Source of the DNA: Symsagittifera roscoffensis
Lineage: Eukaryota; Xenacoelomorpha; Acoela; Convolutidae
NCBI RefSeq assembly: GCF_963678635.1
Contig: NC_087063.1
Coordinates: 27,955,649 to 28,019,648 of the forward strand
DNA: 64,000 nucleotides
Direction: 5' to 3'
The notes beneath the pieces are model-generated. The model did no database searches, was not told the DNA's origin, and worked only from the letters and a program-made list of their open reading frames with translations. How positions within the stretch are numbered: the first letter of the stretch is position 1; every line of letters begins with the position of its first letter. Positions 10,901 through 22,900 of the stretch are shown piece after piece. Both the position numbers and the translations under genes were made by a program.

Positions 10901-13900
10901 ACACAGAGACGAAGCTGAGCTTCGCACCACTTGCGATACAAAATTAAGCGCCAAAAGTACAAAAAAAATAATGAGTTTCAAACGGAAAAAGAAAAACCTG
11001 AATGAGTTTCGAAGAAATCTTAGGCTAACAAATCAAGAAAATTTCACTCAACAATTAAAGAAATCAATTACCTGAAACAAAAGAAGGACTCGGGCTTATA
11101 TCCATTCAGTTCTTTCTCAAAACCAAACTGTTCATTGAATCTTGCAGCCAAACAATTTGCATATCCAACAGGAACAATCGGGGATAAAAAAGGCCCTAAA
11201 AGCTACTTGCTATTGTATCAGATCAAAATGAACAAAAAATGTAAAACTTCAAAAAAATTATAGCAAAATTACAAACAATTGCCCCGAAAAAGAGCATATA
11301 AAAATCTGAAAATAACTCTCAAAGCCTAGAAAAATAACCCAATTACATCAGACTTATCCAATTTGAAAGTTATACGCAACGGTAAGAGAGCTAGCTGGCT
11401 CACAGCAAAAAAAAAACGACATTAAAAAGGCGCCAGTAAAGGAAATAAAAAACAAAATGTCATTTTTTTTTCAAAAATCTCAGCTATACGTTATACTCCT
11501 GGATTCCGTGCACCACTTGCCGCCACATTCTTTTGTAATTTCCAACACTTGCCACAGTCCAACACTTGCCGCCACATTCCTTTTTAATGTTTTCATTACT
11601 TGTATGAAAATTTTACTGTTATAAGACTTATTTTATAATTTTTTAATATGTTAATATGGCTACACGAGTAAAATTGCTACGTAATGCACGACGAACAAAT
11701 GTTCAGATTGCTTGAAAAATTCATTGTGCTTGACAATGTTAGAGCTGTTTTTCAAAAACGAAAGGCGGAGCTTCGAATATTAGCAACTCGAAAAAAACCA
11801 CATATACTGGAAACAAGTTCTGCATCCAGTGAGTTTATTCTAACAGCACCGAATTACAGGGTTGGCAATTTTCAAATTTAAAAAAAACCATTATCTTTTG
11901 TGAAGCTTTTTATATATAATTTCTTTGAAAAAATTAAAACTGACATAAAAAACGTCACATCTCGGAAACTAAAAGAAACTGAGCAGTCGCATTTGGAGGC
12001 AAGATTCGCAACCCCCGAGAGTACTCTGACAGCCCCCAACTACAGGTTTGAGAAATTCAAAATTTAAAAAATAATAATATCAAGTTTTCTGAAAACTACA
12101 AGGATTTGAGCAGTCATACTTGGAGGCAAAATTCGCAACGAGTACACTGACAAAGCTTTAGAGATAAGAACTTCAAATTTTGTGGAATTTTTTATATCTA
12201 AGTTTTTTGAACAATTTAAAAAAAAACAGAACGAAACATATCTCGGTGCAAAACATATCTTGGTGCATTTGTGCAGTCGCATTTGCACGCAAGATTTGCA
12301 ACAGAGAACTCCTAAGAGTACCATAATGGTATCCAATTAAAAAATTGAGAAATCCAAATTAAGAAGAAATCATAAAGTACGTTATATCTCGAAAACTACA
12401 AAGACTTGAGCAGTCACATTTGGGGCAATACTCGCAATCCTTGAGAGTACTGTGAGGGCACCCAATTACAGGGTTGGGAAATTCAAATTTGTATATTATT
12501 TTTTAATTTGAATTTTCTGAAAACTTTTGAAAAAATCACAAAAATCGTCGTATCTCGTACACTTAAAGGATTTGGGCATTCATATTTGGAGGCCAAATTT
12601 GCAACCTGGGAAACCCGGACAGCATCCCACTATTGGTCTGCTTATATTCGGTTAAATGAACACTGAATTCAAACTGGAAAATCGCAAAAAGTTCTTAGCC
12701 ATTGCAATATACGATGCAGCTCAAACATGAAAAAATCCTTTCGTTAAACATGCAAAAATAATACGTTGAAAAAGCTTAAACATGGCGAGATAGTGAAGCC
12801 CGCATTTAAATATATAATAGATGGATAGATCGATATTACTCGACAATTTTTCGTCCATGCAAAATCAGGTTAAAACGTTTAAGCACAGAAGCTATGCTGC
12901 GCTTCGCCAACAAAAGCAAGAAAACGACAAAATCAGCTCAAACAAAAAAAATAAGAAAGGTATAAATAAGTCTCGAACTTTTAGAACTTTTGAAATGTGT
13001 GGGATTGAAGCTGTGACCTCGAGGTTTGGAGTCTCACGTTCTCGCAACTTCGCCACGGTCCATTTAAACTCCCGTAACACTAGACACGAAAAAAAACAGC
13101 TACAGATACTGATAAATTGCAAACGCTGTGCAGTAAAAAACAACCAAATATAAATGAAACAAATGCTAAGTGCGCATCGAACCTCGTACTTCTGGAATAG
13201 GAGTCTCAAGTCCTTCCATCTGTACCACGATGGCTTGCAAACGCGTCTAACACTAGCCACCAAGTAAGTAACAAAGAGATACCATGAAAATTCCAATGCT
13301 ACAGATCGTAGTTATAGCAAAAGTACCTCCAAATGAGCACTTTTATTTGCGACTTAGGTTGGAAAAAAATTTGAGTCTACGCGTAGTCTAATACTATTAG
13401 ACTACGCTCGCATTTGTAAAAAACTAACAACAACCATAAGACAAAGTTCCTCCCAACTCTTAGTGGTCGGAACAAAAATAAGCGAGCAAATATTCCCTAA
13501 CGGTTGAGCATACCTTCCTGTTGACGCTTTAGGCTTTCGTCATTCCGCACAGGAGCTCTTTTTGCAAAGGGAGCCACAGTTAAAGTGGAGAACTCGTCCA
13601 GCGAATTCTGTGTCGCGTCCACTCTCCTATCCCCGTTTATAGCCACTGCACTTTCAGATACCCTGTAAACACCTCGGTCTCCACCTCCCATTTCGGCCCT
13701 AGAGAAGGCAATGGTGTCGATTTGTATAAAAGTAAATAAATAAATAAACACATAAATAAATCATAAACAAAGAAATGAATAAATAAAATATATGCCCTGA
13801 AAAGCTTCAATCAATTTTAACTCAAACCACTTAAATATATCAAGCCCGATTTTAATTTATTGAATGAGAAAAAAAACCGAACGTGAAAAATGAAATTTGT

Positions 13901-15211
13901 GCGTCTAAAAACATACAAAACAATTTAAAGTTATCATCGACCATGTTCAAAACAAAATAACAAACCTGGTGCTGAAACTGTTCATCTTATTTAATAAGGG
14001 AAATTCTACCTTGATGTATTGGACGAAGCAGTGTTGCTGTGTAATTGTTTCTGGTACTTCAGCTGTTTGTTCAGCACTCTCGACAATCTGATGTCTTCGC
14101 TGTTCTCTTCTGGTTCCGACTGTGGATCAGAACTGTTCAGGGGACAGTGAGTTTTCAGATAATCAATTAACGTGTTCATTTCTCCCGGTCGGAACTTTCG
14201 ACCCTTTCCTAAATATCATTAGCTACACATTGGCCATTTCAAAAAATTTGCTCTGAATAATTAAACTTCAAACAAATTTTATTATTTTTTCCAGGTTCTG
14301 GTCATGAAGCTGCACATACGCAGTGCAATCTTCAATTATTTTAAATCATTTTTCCGTTGGTTGGATTAACCAGAACTGATAGAGACCACTATCAAAAGTT
14401 AGTATCGCGAAGAAAACCAACCTTGTGTGTAGAGCCATTCAGCTTTTAAGCTCTCTCTGTGCGTAACTGGTGACGAATCTAACATGCTCAAATTCAGACA
14501 CCAATTTAGGATATAAGGTCTATAGTCCAGTTTATTCAGACAAAACTCAACACAGGGGTTCTTGTGAACAGTCAATTGTTCCAATTTTGGCAAACATGAC
14601 AAGTAGCAGAAATGGCAGAGGTCTGAGACTTCGTTTTCGGCTAGGGAGAGTGTCGTTATGCTCATAGGCAAGCATTGAGGCGCTGTTGAGAGAGAATTTA
14701 TTAAGTTACCCTGCAACATCAAAGTTTTGAGTCGGGTCAACGATTTCACGTCTGCACTAAGCGCCGTCAAGTTATTATGAGACAGGTCCAGATAAGTTAA
14801 ATTCGTGTTATGACTCACCCCGTCCAGTGACTTGATGTTATTATTGCTCAAATTCAGCCAAACCAGATTTTTCAATTGGTTCAGTCCTTCTATAACTGCA
14901 ATGCTGTTATGAGGAACATTCAAAACTTTCAAATTTATGAGCGTTGACAGACCTACTAATCTAACTAATCTATTGGACGCCACTGATAATTGCTCTAACG
15001 TATTGGCAAGAATTTCAAGGTTCTCAATTTTGATGATCTGGTTTTTGTCCAGCATCACTTTTTTCACAACTCCGTTCGCGGCATCATCAGGCAGTAAAAT
15101 TTTTCTCAAATTTTGATTGGTCAGATTGAGAACACTTAAAGCGCCATTGGTAGATGTTGCTGCGCTTCGTTCGTGCGAGCTGTCGGGAACTGTAGACGAA
15201 GAAACATCCAT
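7907..15211 (-). CDS. CEP97: Centrosomal protein CEP97 (LRR and IQ protein)
   Basis: Exons on the minus strand: 14422-15211, 14010-14208, 13514-13698, 9069-9389 and 7907-8946 (or to 7949 if spliced onward). Phases close at every junction; read to the TAA at 7907 the product is 844 aa, close to human CEP97 (about 865 aa). The first 240 residues are leucine-rich repeats carrying family landmarks: LDKNQIIKIENLE, NRLVRLVGL, LNVPHNSI, NPCVEFC, DYRPYILNWCLNL and ESLKAEWLYTQG. Exon 2 continues KGRKFRPGEMN, as in vertebrate CEP97. An IQ motif (IIQANWRGYLYRKS) lies near residue 651. In other animals CEP97 works with CP110 as a cap on the distal centriole, limits cilium assembly and binds calmodulin through IQ. 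The start ATG (15209-15211) has an in-frame TAG 42 nt upstream. Intron 3 is about 4.1 kb and repeat-filled. Confidence 0.93.
8990..9050. repeat. Perfect 27-bp hairpin in a CEP97 intron
   Basis: Arms 8990-9016 and 9024-9050 are exact reverse complements with a 7-nt loop. They occupy half of the 122-nt intron 8947-9068. The fold would form in the pre-mRNA on either strand. Confidence 0.9.
9614..9683. repeat. CA microsatellite
   Basis: About 70 nt of imperfect CACACA/CGCACA repeat. The long open frame across it (9551-9784) is a by-product of the repeat. Confidence 0.9.
9876..10030. repeat. Foldback element with 45-nt arms
   Basis: Arms 9876-9920 and 9986-10030 are reverse complements at about 39 of 45 positions and enclose 65 nt. 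The flanks carry further GGATTCC/GGAATCC words in both orientations (9600-10200), suggesting a decayed MITE-like palindromic element. Confidence 0.75.
11675..12825 (+). repeat. Composite repeat with ~160-bp tandem units, copy 1
   Basis: The copy starts with a GCGGAGCTTCGAAT head. It then has about five diverged units of 140-175 bp built around 'TTTGAGCAGTCATAYTTGGA', 'ATTCGCAAC', 'GAGAGTACTCTGACAG' and 'CAACTACAGGGTTG'. It ends with a unique tail of about 190 bp (from about 12635, 'CTGAATTCAAACTGGAAAAT' to AATATATAATAGAT). A second copy with the same head, units and tail lies at 20345-21785. Short open frames inside are not conserved. Confidence 0.8.
13000..13075 (-). repeat. tRNA-like SINE fragment
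   Basis: On the minus strand the stretch has an A-box-like GGCGAAGTTGCGAGAACG and a B-box-like AGCTTCAATCCCAC at tRNA-like spacing. It is not a tRNA gene because no paired acceptor stem is seen. Confidence 0.4.
13381..13407. repeat. 13-bp inverted repeat around one base
   Basis: GCGTAGTCTAATA, then C, then its exact reverse complement. It follows the GCGACTTAGGTTGGAAAAA phrase that also marks the tail of a dispersed repeat family at 16690, 36972, 46562 and (diverged) 63515. Confidence 0.85.
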
Positions 15212-16219
15212 AGTTAATGAAGATTCGCTTATTATAATTGTATAACTAAACTAAGGCATGCATCACAAGCGTTACAGATATCTATGAATATACTGATAGA
15301 CAAAGGCAGTAGGATGAAAGATGCAGAGACATGAGTTCTGAAAAGAGAAAAACAGGCATCAACCTAGTGCAAAGTTCAGCATTGCAATAAATATGAAACC
15401 ATAGAATTATTCGACTCTGGAGGCACAAATGATCTATGGAAGCGTTTAAGGAAAACTAACTATCGTCTCTTCACATTTGTACCCGAATAAATGTACATTT
15501 AGACAGAAACATAGCCAATCCAAGATTGCAACAGAGTAATGAACGCAAGTAAACAAAAAAAACACTGACTTGGTTGAAAAAATCTCAACTTTCGAATTTC
15601 AAAAAAAATATAGATACCCTTTAAGCTCTTTGAATTTCTAGAACGATTTATGATTGGCACTTTTTTGATAACATTAAGCCAACTTGAGAAAACTGGATCA
15701 ACAAAGTTCTTATTCCGGTAGAAATCTAAAAATTAAATTCCACTTTCGAAACTAGAAATCGTTCACGAATTTTTGCGCCATTTGCACCTTCATTTTTGGA
15801 GAGTGCTATTTACGTCACTCTCAGCAGATTGATTTCAATTGAACTCAAAAAGTGCATAGAAACTTAGTGCATCAATATTTTGAGACTTTTTCCTTAGAAA
15901 AAAAAATCAGCATGACCTATATGAGTCTTTACTACGATCATTACTCTTAAAAATACTCAAACAAAACACCAAAACCTTCTTCTCAATAGTCAGCAAGTTT
16001 GGGATAATTAAGAAAAATGTCAAGAATTATACGGGAAACAAATATAAATTTCGTTTAATTGTATGAAGGTAGAAATTTCAACGGTAAAAATGTAAACACA
16101 CTGCTTTCTTCTAAGAAATTTAAAGTAGCATCATAGGTACTCCACCCTGGCAAAAAATTTTGCGATGGACTATGTGATCAAAATATTTTCCTGGTGATTC
16201 AACCAAGGAAGAACATTTT

Positions 16220-16760
16220 TAAACAGAGACGAAGTTGCCAATCGCATACACAAGCAAAAATGTGACCGATAACGCTACTGGAAAAACTGAATGCGTTAAA
16301 CTTTGAGACTACAAAATTTTTTAAATGACGCACGCCAATTATGAGTCTACATAGTTGCTAAGTGACGCAAGCCAAATATGACGCATTAGCAGTGCCAGTC
16401 AATTTGAAAAAAAAAGAAATTTAACAACTAAAATGCCTCAATTTATTGAGTGGACGCATTTTAACTAGTATACGAATAAGTTCATTTAAAACATCTGACC
16501 CTTCCCCGTTTCAAACCCTCTGATTTTGTTGCGGGTCTCCTTCCCAAACAACCTCTACGCTACAGATGCTTAATACCTTGAAGCTCAACTGCTATTTTTA
16601 ATATAATAGTCTGCGTTAATATCCTTAGCATTGGCTGTACTTAATAGCTGGTAATTGATCAAAATGAACACATTTTGTCGCAACAAAATTTGCGACTTGG
16701 GTTGGAAAAAAGAGAGTTCATACTATAACACAAGCTTTGCTTGTGTAAAAATAATTATAT
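16220..16760. repeat. Composite SINE-like repeat, copy 1
   Basis: The order of modules is: a GAGACGAAGTTG head; a TGACGCACGCCAATTATGAG / TGACGCAAGCC module (16281-16440); a minus-strand tRNA-like segment (16497-16580); a 'TGAACACATTTTGTCGCAAC' module; and a GCGACTTGGGTTGG tail ending in a GCTTGTGTAAAAA phrase. The same order recurs at 36510-37035 and 46100-46625, and part of it at 28846-28985. It looks like a tRNA-derived non-autonomous retroelement. Confidence 0.7.
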
Positions 16761-16818
16761 ACACATAATCGAGCCTTTTTTCAAAAATTTGTACAAAGAA
16801 AAAAAACTAATTCTAAGC

Positions 16819-16824
16819 TTTATT
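16819..16824 (-). terminator. AATAAA poly(A) signal of NELF-E
   Basis: AATAAA on the minus strand about 120 nt past the NELF-E stop codon. Confidence 0.45.
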
Positions 16825-16943
16825 CTAATGCTGATCCACATCTAAATTCCAGAATTCAACACCAAAAACTAGCGTTTTCAAGGCTCCGAAAGGTGCGACA
16901 ACTTTAACTCCAACAATAATTGTTACTTGCTGATAGTATAAAC

Positions 16944-19900
16944 TTAGAATGGTTCATCGTCATATACAGGTATATTCCTCTTCTTTGTTCTGTCGATTTC
17001 TTCTGCTGTCTGCTTAATTGGCTTCACAGCTGCACTGATTCTGGACCAGTCGTGTTTCAAATCCTGTGCTTTGTCCATGTGTCGTTGTTTCTTGGCGTAA
17101 TACACTCGCAGTATCGTGTTTTGCAAACTCGCAAGTATAACAAGTTCCTCCCCCACTATCTCTTCTGTGAGCTGGAGCCCGTCTAGTTTTTCTATCGCAA
17201 CTTCGGCTGCTTGCACTGAAGAGAACGTAACGAAACAACGGGTAGCTGAAAAAAAAAACTACTATATTGAAAGAGATAATGATTAGATGGATGAATTGTA
17301 ATTAGTTTATTTACAGCCAGGGTCGTGTTCAAGGGGAGGGGGACCACCCTTATCACTACCCAAAAGGCCTTCGCTTTGGTAATACTTTATGAAGCCCATT
17401 TTGAGCCAGCCTAAAATTTCTAAAACTTTCTCAAGGCGCCAATATATATTTCAGAAAGTGGAGCGCGCGCGTCAAAACACGCATTTTTTGGTCAAAACAT
17501 TCCAAAAATTGCCTAAAAACAGCCTTTTTGGCTTTTGCAAAAAACGATTTTTACCGTGTTTAGAGAAATTGGAAATTGATATGATTAACCTGAAAAAATC
17601 TGTAAAATAAGTTTAAAACCATTTTTTGATAATTTGCAGGCAACGGTGGGTTATTTTCTACAGATCTTACGTGCAAACTATGACATGGACTGGGTTTTCC
17701 ACACAAGGGGATGACCGGTATGACAAAGAACTAGAGATACTGATTGATTTGTTGTTGTTTTAAAACGTATTTCAGGCTATTGATACCTAAATTTTGGTAA
17801 TCTTGTGGCCTGATTTCTGTCTTTTGCCGAATAAAACGGCAGACAAAAAACAACAAGAAACATAGCCGACAGACAGTTGGAAAAAAGTCAATGAACGCAA
17901 GAAAGCAGAAAAAAACGGATTTGTTTTTTTGAACACCTTTCGAATTTCAATGATAAAAATATAGAGGGTCTTAAAGAGCTTTGAATTTCTAAAACAATTT
18001 ATGATTGATATTTTTCGGTAAAATAAACCCAATTCAGAAAATTAAAATCTTATTTCTAAACTAACTTATAAAGGAATCAAAAGTCAAAGTGCGAAAAAGT
18101 AAATTTGAGCCTGAACAAATTTTAAGACTTTTCCAGAAATTAATTTAATTTAACAAAGAAGCGAAGCGGAGCCTCGCTTCACTTGCCATGCAACTAACAA
18201 AGTAAAACATTAGTCGTAGAAAAAAAACAGAGCCAAAAATGTTTAAAAACAACTAGATCTACCAACATTTATTTATTTTTGTATGTCTCGATAAACGTTC
18301 ACTCTAGGTAAACATGCCAGTAATTTAAAAAAAAAATTAGCGACGGTACAAAACTTACGAAGAGAAAACAAAGCCGACAATCTTTGAGCAGACATAAGTT
18401 GAGCCGAAAAAAGGTTTACAAAAAACAACAATGAACAACACCAGCACTTGCAACTACTATGAAAGTTGCTAACATCACCAGAAAAAATCAAAGATGTGGC
18501 CAATAAGCCTACAATCTTTGAGCAGAAACCAGTTGAATCGAAAAAAAAGTTTAATTTTTTTTAACCTTTCAAGTACCTCCCTGAAAAACTACAGTGAAAG
18601 TCGCTTACAGCACAAAAAAATAGGGATGAGGCCATTAAAAGACCAATTTAACCGAAAAAAAAAGAAGATTTTTATTTAAAAAAAAACTGAAATAATTTAA
18701 GTCCCTCCCTGAAACCAGAACGAACAACACTTGCACTTGCAAAGAATGTTGCTGACAGCACAATCGAAATGCGTGATGTGGCAATTTAGCCGACAAAATT
18801 TGAGCAGACAAACGAAAGTCCGACAACTGAATTTTTACCGAGAAAAAAATTCAATTGCATACAATTGCAAAAAAACAAGGTCCGGCCGAGACTCGACCCC
18901 AGACTTTAAGGAAGGAACCTGAAAAAGAGAAGGAGTGAATAGAACGGCCATGCACGGAAGAAGTGAATAGAACGGCCAGGCTATCTGATTCAATTGATTT
19001 TGTTAAACTAGTTAACCCGAAAAAAGTCTTCATTATCCCGCTTGCGATTAGCAAGCGTTATTCCCATTTGGTAACGCTTGCTAATTGCAAGCGTAAAATT
19101 TATTTGGCAGAAAATCAATTATGACATTAAATTCACGCTAAAACCTGAGGTAAGCACCGAAGCGGACAACCTGAAAAGTACTGCTATAACTTAACTTAGA
19201 CTGCCCTTTGACATTTCAAACAACGATATAAAATATGATTGAATAAAAGTACAGCAAAAAATTGCTTTTTCCACACCTGCAAGGAATAAACTTGAGTTAC
19301 AAAAACAACGAAAACAGTCAACTAGCGACTAAAAAGACTCATTTCAATTATGTCTAGTTTAATTTTTAGCATCAAAAACGTCATCCACTGGCTATAAATT
19401 AGTAAAAGAAACGAAAACCAGCAAACTACTGCACTTAGGCAGTTAAAAGAAATGGTAATTCGGAACAGATTTGAAAAATACAGTCTACGAGTTGATCATC
19501 AAACACTAAAATAGTCTTCTTAAAACTATGAACGTAAATCTGAATGGCAATATCATTTTTTAATCAGTCCAAATGTAGCAGTCCATTTCGAAATGACAGA
19601 TTATAAAAGTTTGTCCCACGATTACGTAAGGATTTGAGTGTAACCTCATTGTTGGTACATTTTGTTTAAGACTACCTAGTCTGATGAACCCAGTATTGTA
19701 TTTGTGATTCGGTTTTGTAACGTATTCATGAAAAATTGAAGTCAATTTGTCCAGACTTTTGAGAGCAAATTTGCAGCTTCGCAAAAACGAGCGATAAACC
19801 GGCAAAAACTCAGGAGCTTCAAAAAGTACTAAATTCGAATTTTGCATGTAATAATTCGGAATGTAATAAACTAAAGGCAACCACGCTACCTTTGAAAGTT

Positions 19901-22900
19901 CCAGCAAAAAAAAACGAAAAAAAATCATGACCTATATAAGAGTCTGAACCACGTTCATCGACTCTTCAAAACCAGAAAACTTTAATTTTTTAAATTTTTT
20001 TGTAGGAACGGGCTACTCTTGATAATGTAAGCAATTTACGGTCCGATGTCAATTTATGAGTAAACTAATAATAGCGAGAAAAAAGTATTTGCTTCTTGTC
20101 ATCTTCCAATTTGCAGAATGTTTTGAACTTACACTTGTCTGCAGTGACATCGATTACTTCGCCGTATGGTACACACAGTTTCCTTGCAAGTGTCTTAGTC
20201 ATTCCTAAATTCTTGATGAAGATCGTGTTTCCCTTCTGGCTGAACGGTTTATCGTTTGCAGTCTCAATATTTTGCAGCTCAGCTGAATCTAAAATCAACC
20301 AAGACAAAAATTAGACATATCAAGCAGAAAAACTGTTTAACAACAACTAGCGTGTAACGCACCTTCGAGGCTTCGAATTATTGAGAACCCTGTAAAAACC
20401 GCACATACTGGAAAAAAGATCTTCATCCTTTGACTGTACTCTGACAGCACCCGATTATAGGGTTGGTAATTTCAAATTTTGTAAAATGTTTTTTTTTTAT
20501 TCAAACGAAGTTTTTTTAATTCAAACGTTGAAAAACGATAAAGTCTTTACATCTTAGTTCATTTTCAAATGACATGAAAAAACATCACATCTCAAAAACT
20601 AAAAAAAACTGAGCCAGCACATTTAGACCCAAAATTTGTAACTCCTGAGAGTACTCTCACAGTACCCAACTACAGCGTTAGGTTTTCTAATTTTTTTTTG
20701 AAAATCCACAAAGAATGTCGTATCTCAAAAACTACAAAGATTTGAGCAATCAAGTTTGGAGGCAAAATTCGCAACCCCTGAAAGTACTGCGACTAACTAC
20801 AGAGTTGAGAATTTCAAACTTTGAAAAAAAAATATTTAAGTTTTCTGAAAACTTTTTTGAAAGAATCACAATAAACCTCATATCTCAAAAACTACAAGAA
20901 TTTGAGCAGTCATATTTCGAGACAAAATTTGCAACTCCTGGGAAACCCCTGACAGAGCCTCACTATAGAGATGGGAACTTCAAATTTTCAGAAATTTTTT
21001 ATATCTAAGTTCTTTGAACAACTTTAAAAAAAGACATAACAAACGCCACATCTCGGAAACTAAGAGCGTTTAAGCAGTCGCAATTTGACGAAAGATTTGC
21101 AGCTTAGAGCTCCTGAGAGTACACTTACAGTACCCAACAATAAGCTTAGGAGTTTCAAATCTTTTGAATTTAATAATCTCAAGTTCAAGTTTGCTGAAAA
21201 AATTGAAAAATTCATCTCGAAAACCAGAAGGATCTGAGCAGTCATACTTGAACGCAAGATTTGCAACCATTTAAGATACCCTGACAGCAAGCCACTATTT
21301 GGGTTAGTTTTCTTATATCTAAATTTGTGAAAATCATAAAACAGGTCATATCTCGAGAACTACACGGTTTTAAGCCTTCATATTTGGAAGCAAGAATTGC
21401 AACCCTTGAGAGTACTCAGACAGCGCCCAATTGCAGGGTTGAGATTTTCAGATTTTGTGAATTACTTTGTAGTTTGGGTTTTCTGAATTTTTGAAAAACC
21501 ACGTAAATTGTCGTATCTCGTACACTATAAGGATTTGGGCATTCATAATTGGGAGTCAAATTCGCAACGTGGGAAACCCTGACAGCATCCCACTATTGGT
21601 CTGCTTATAATCGGTTAAATGAATACTGAATTCAAACTGGAAAATCGCAAAAAGTTCTTAGCCATTGCAATATACGATATAGCTGAAACGTGAAAAAATT
21701 CTTTCGTTAAACATGCAGAAATAATACGTTGAAAAAGCTTAAACATGGTGAGATAGTGAAGCCCGCATTAAAATATATAATAGATTTGTGAACTACTTTT
21801 TAGCTTGGGTTTTCTGAAAAATGTTTAAAAACCACATAAATTGTCGTATCTCGTACACTAAAAGGATTTGGGCATTCATAATTGGGAGTCCAATTCGCAA
21901 CCCCTGGAGAACCCTGATAACATTCCACTATTAATTTTCGTTAAACTTCTTTCGTTACACATACAAAAATAATGCGTTGAAAAAGCCTAAACGTGCCGAA
22001 ATGGTGAAGCCTGCATTTAAATATGTAATAGATTGCAATAATTTGAAATTTGAAGTTTTTTTATTCCTTAATTTCTTGCATGCCTTAATAATTTGAACCT
22101 TAATTTTGACAACTTTTATTGTATTCGTGTTGGTACTCGCCAGGTAAAGACAAGGCTGATTATGAGAAAATTCAGCAGATATAACAAAAGCAAAAACCCT
22201 TTAAGCTGAAACATTTTGAGAGAAAACAAAAAAGAATTAAGACAGGAATTATACAAAATCAGAGCGAAATGCTAATTAATAACTAATACAGCGTTACAGT
22301 TCTTGTAGAATTAAATTCTAGTAGAATTAAATTTTGGAGGTCGGCGCGAGGTAGTCGAAATATGCCGAAAAAATTCATTCGGCCGAAGCCACAAGTCTAT
22401 TTGGGTTAAAGAATTTGTGTTCTTGGAAAAATTAAAAAGGTGTGCGAAGAGTTTGGAGGGAGAGAGACGTTTGGTTCTATTTAGGAAGATAAATGAACGT
22501 TAATTGGGAAAGAATTCTTCTTGTGCAGCATGGGAGTGATTCTTCAAAGGGAGAGATATCAGGGGTTTTGAAAAACCAACCCTAACCCATAGTTGCTTTC
22601 CATCATTCGAGTGTTGGAAATCATAATGTATATAAATTACAAAATGAAATTTTTGAACAAAGTTTTACGGGGAGAAAAATCTATTACGGGTTACAAAAGC
22701 TTTGCTAGTCGTAACTTTAAATATAGTTTTTGGAGAACGCTATATGGCCGATTCGGTTGATACCACATTTTAATGTTAATGTTTCAAAACTACCAATTGC
22801 TTTTGATCCACTACGCTGTTATACGTGCCTGGGTCTTTAAATTTGGTGTCTGTTCGCTGTTGCAATGGTTTGAAAGTAGTGGTTGGTTTCGGAGGACAGT

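Larger units (their letters stand above)
9390..13513 (-). other. CEP97 intron 3, repeat-filled
   Basis: No coding exon is supported here. The intron holds a CA-type microsatellite at 9614-9683, a 45-nt-arm foldback at 9876-10030, a GCGAAGC-head repeat near 10903-10935, short CCACTTGCCGCCACATTC repeats near 11511-11580, a composite ~160-bp tandem repeat at about 11675-12825, a tRNA-like SINE fragment near 13000-13075 and a 27-nt near-palindrome at 13381-13407. Confidence 0.7.
15212..16943. other. Spacer upstream of CEP97, repeats
   Basis: No coding sequence is seen. Contents are a copy of the ACATAGCC...ACTACG-CATTACTCTT repeat at about 15505-15950 and a composite SINE-like repeat at about 16220-16760. 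The last ~150 nt hold the NELF-E 3' UTR. Confidence 0.6.

Noticed and set aside
11675-12825. CRISPR-like spaced repeats
   Set aside because: This is an animal genome; units are long, diverged and contiguous rather than short identical repeats with unique spacers.
17320-17560. Complete inverted copy of the hAT-like MITE
   Set aside because: Only the GCGCGCGC core and general layout resemble it; the CAGGGTGACCACTT ends are not present.
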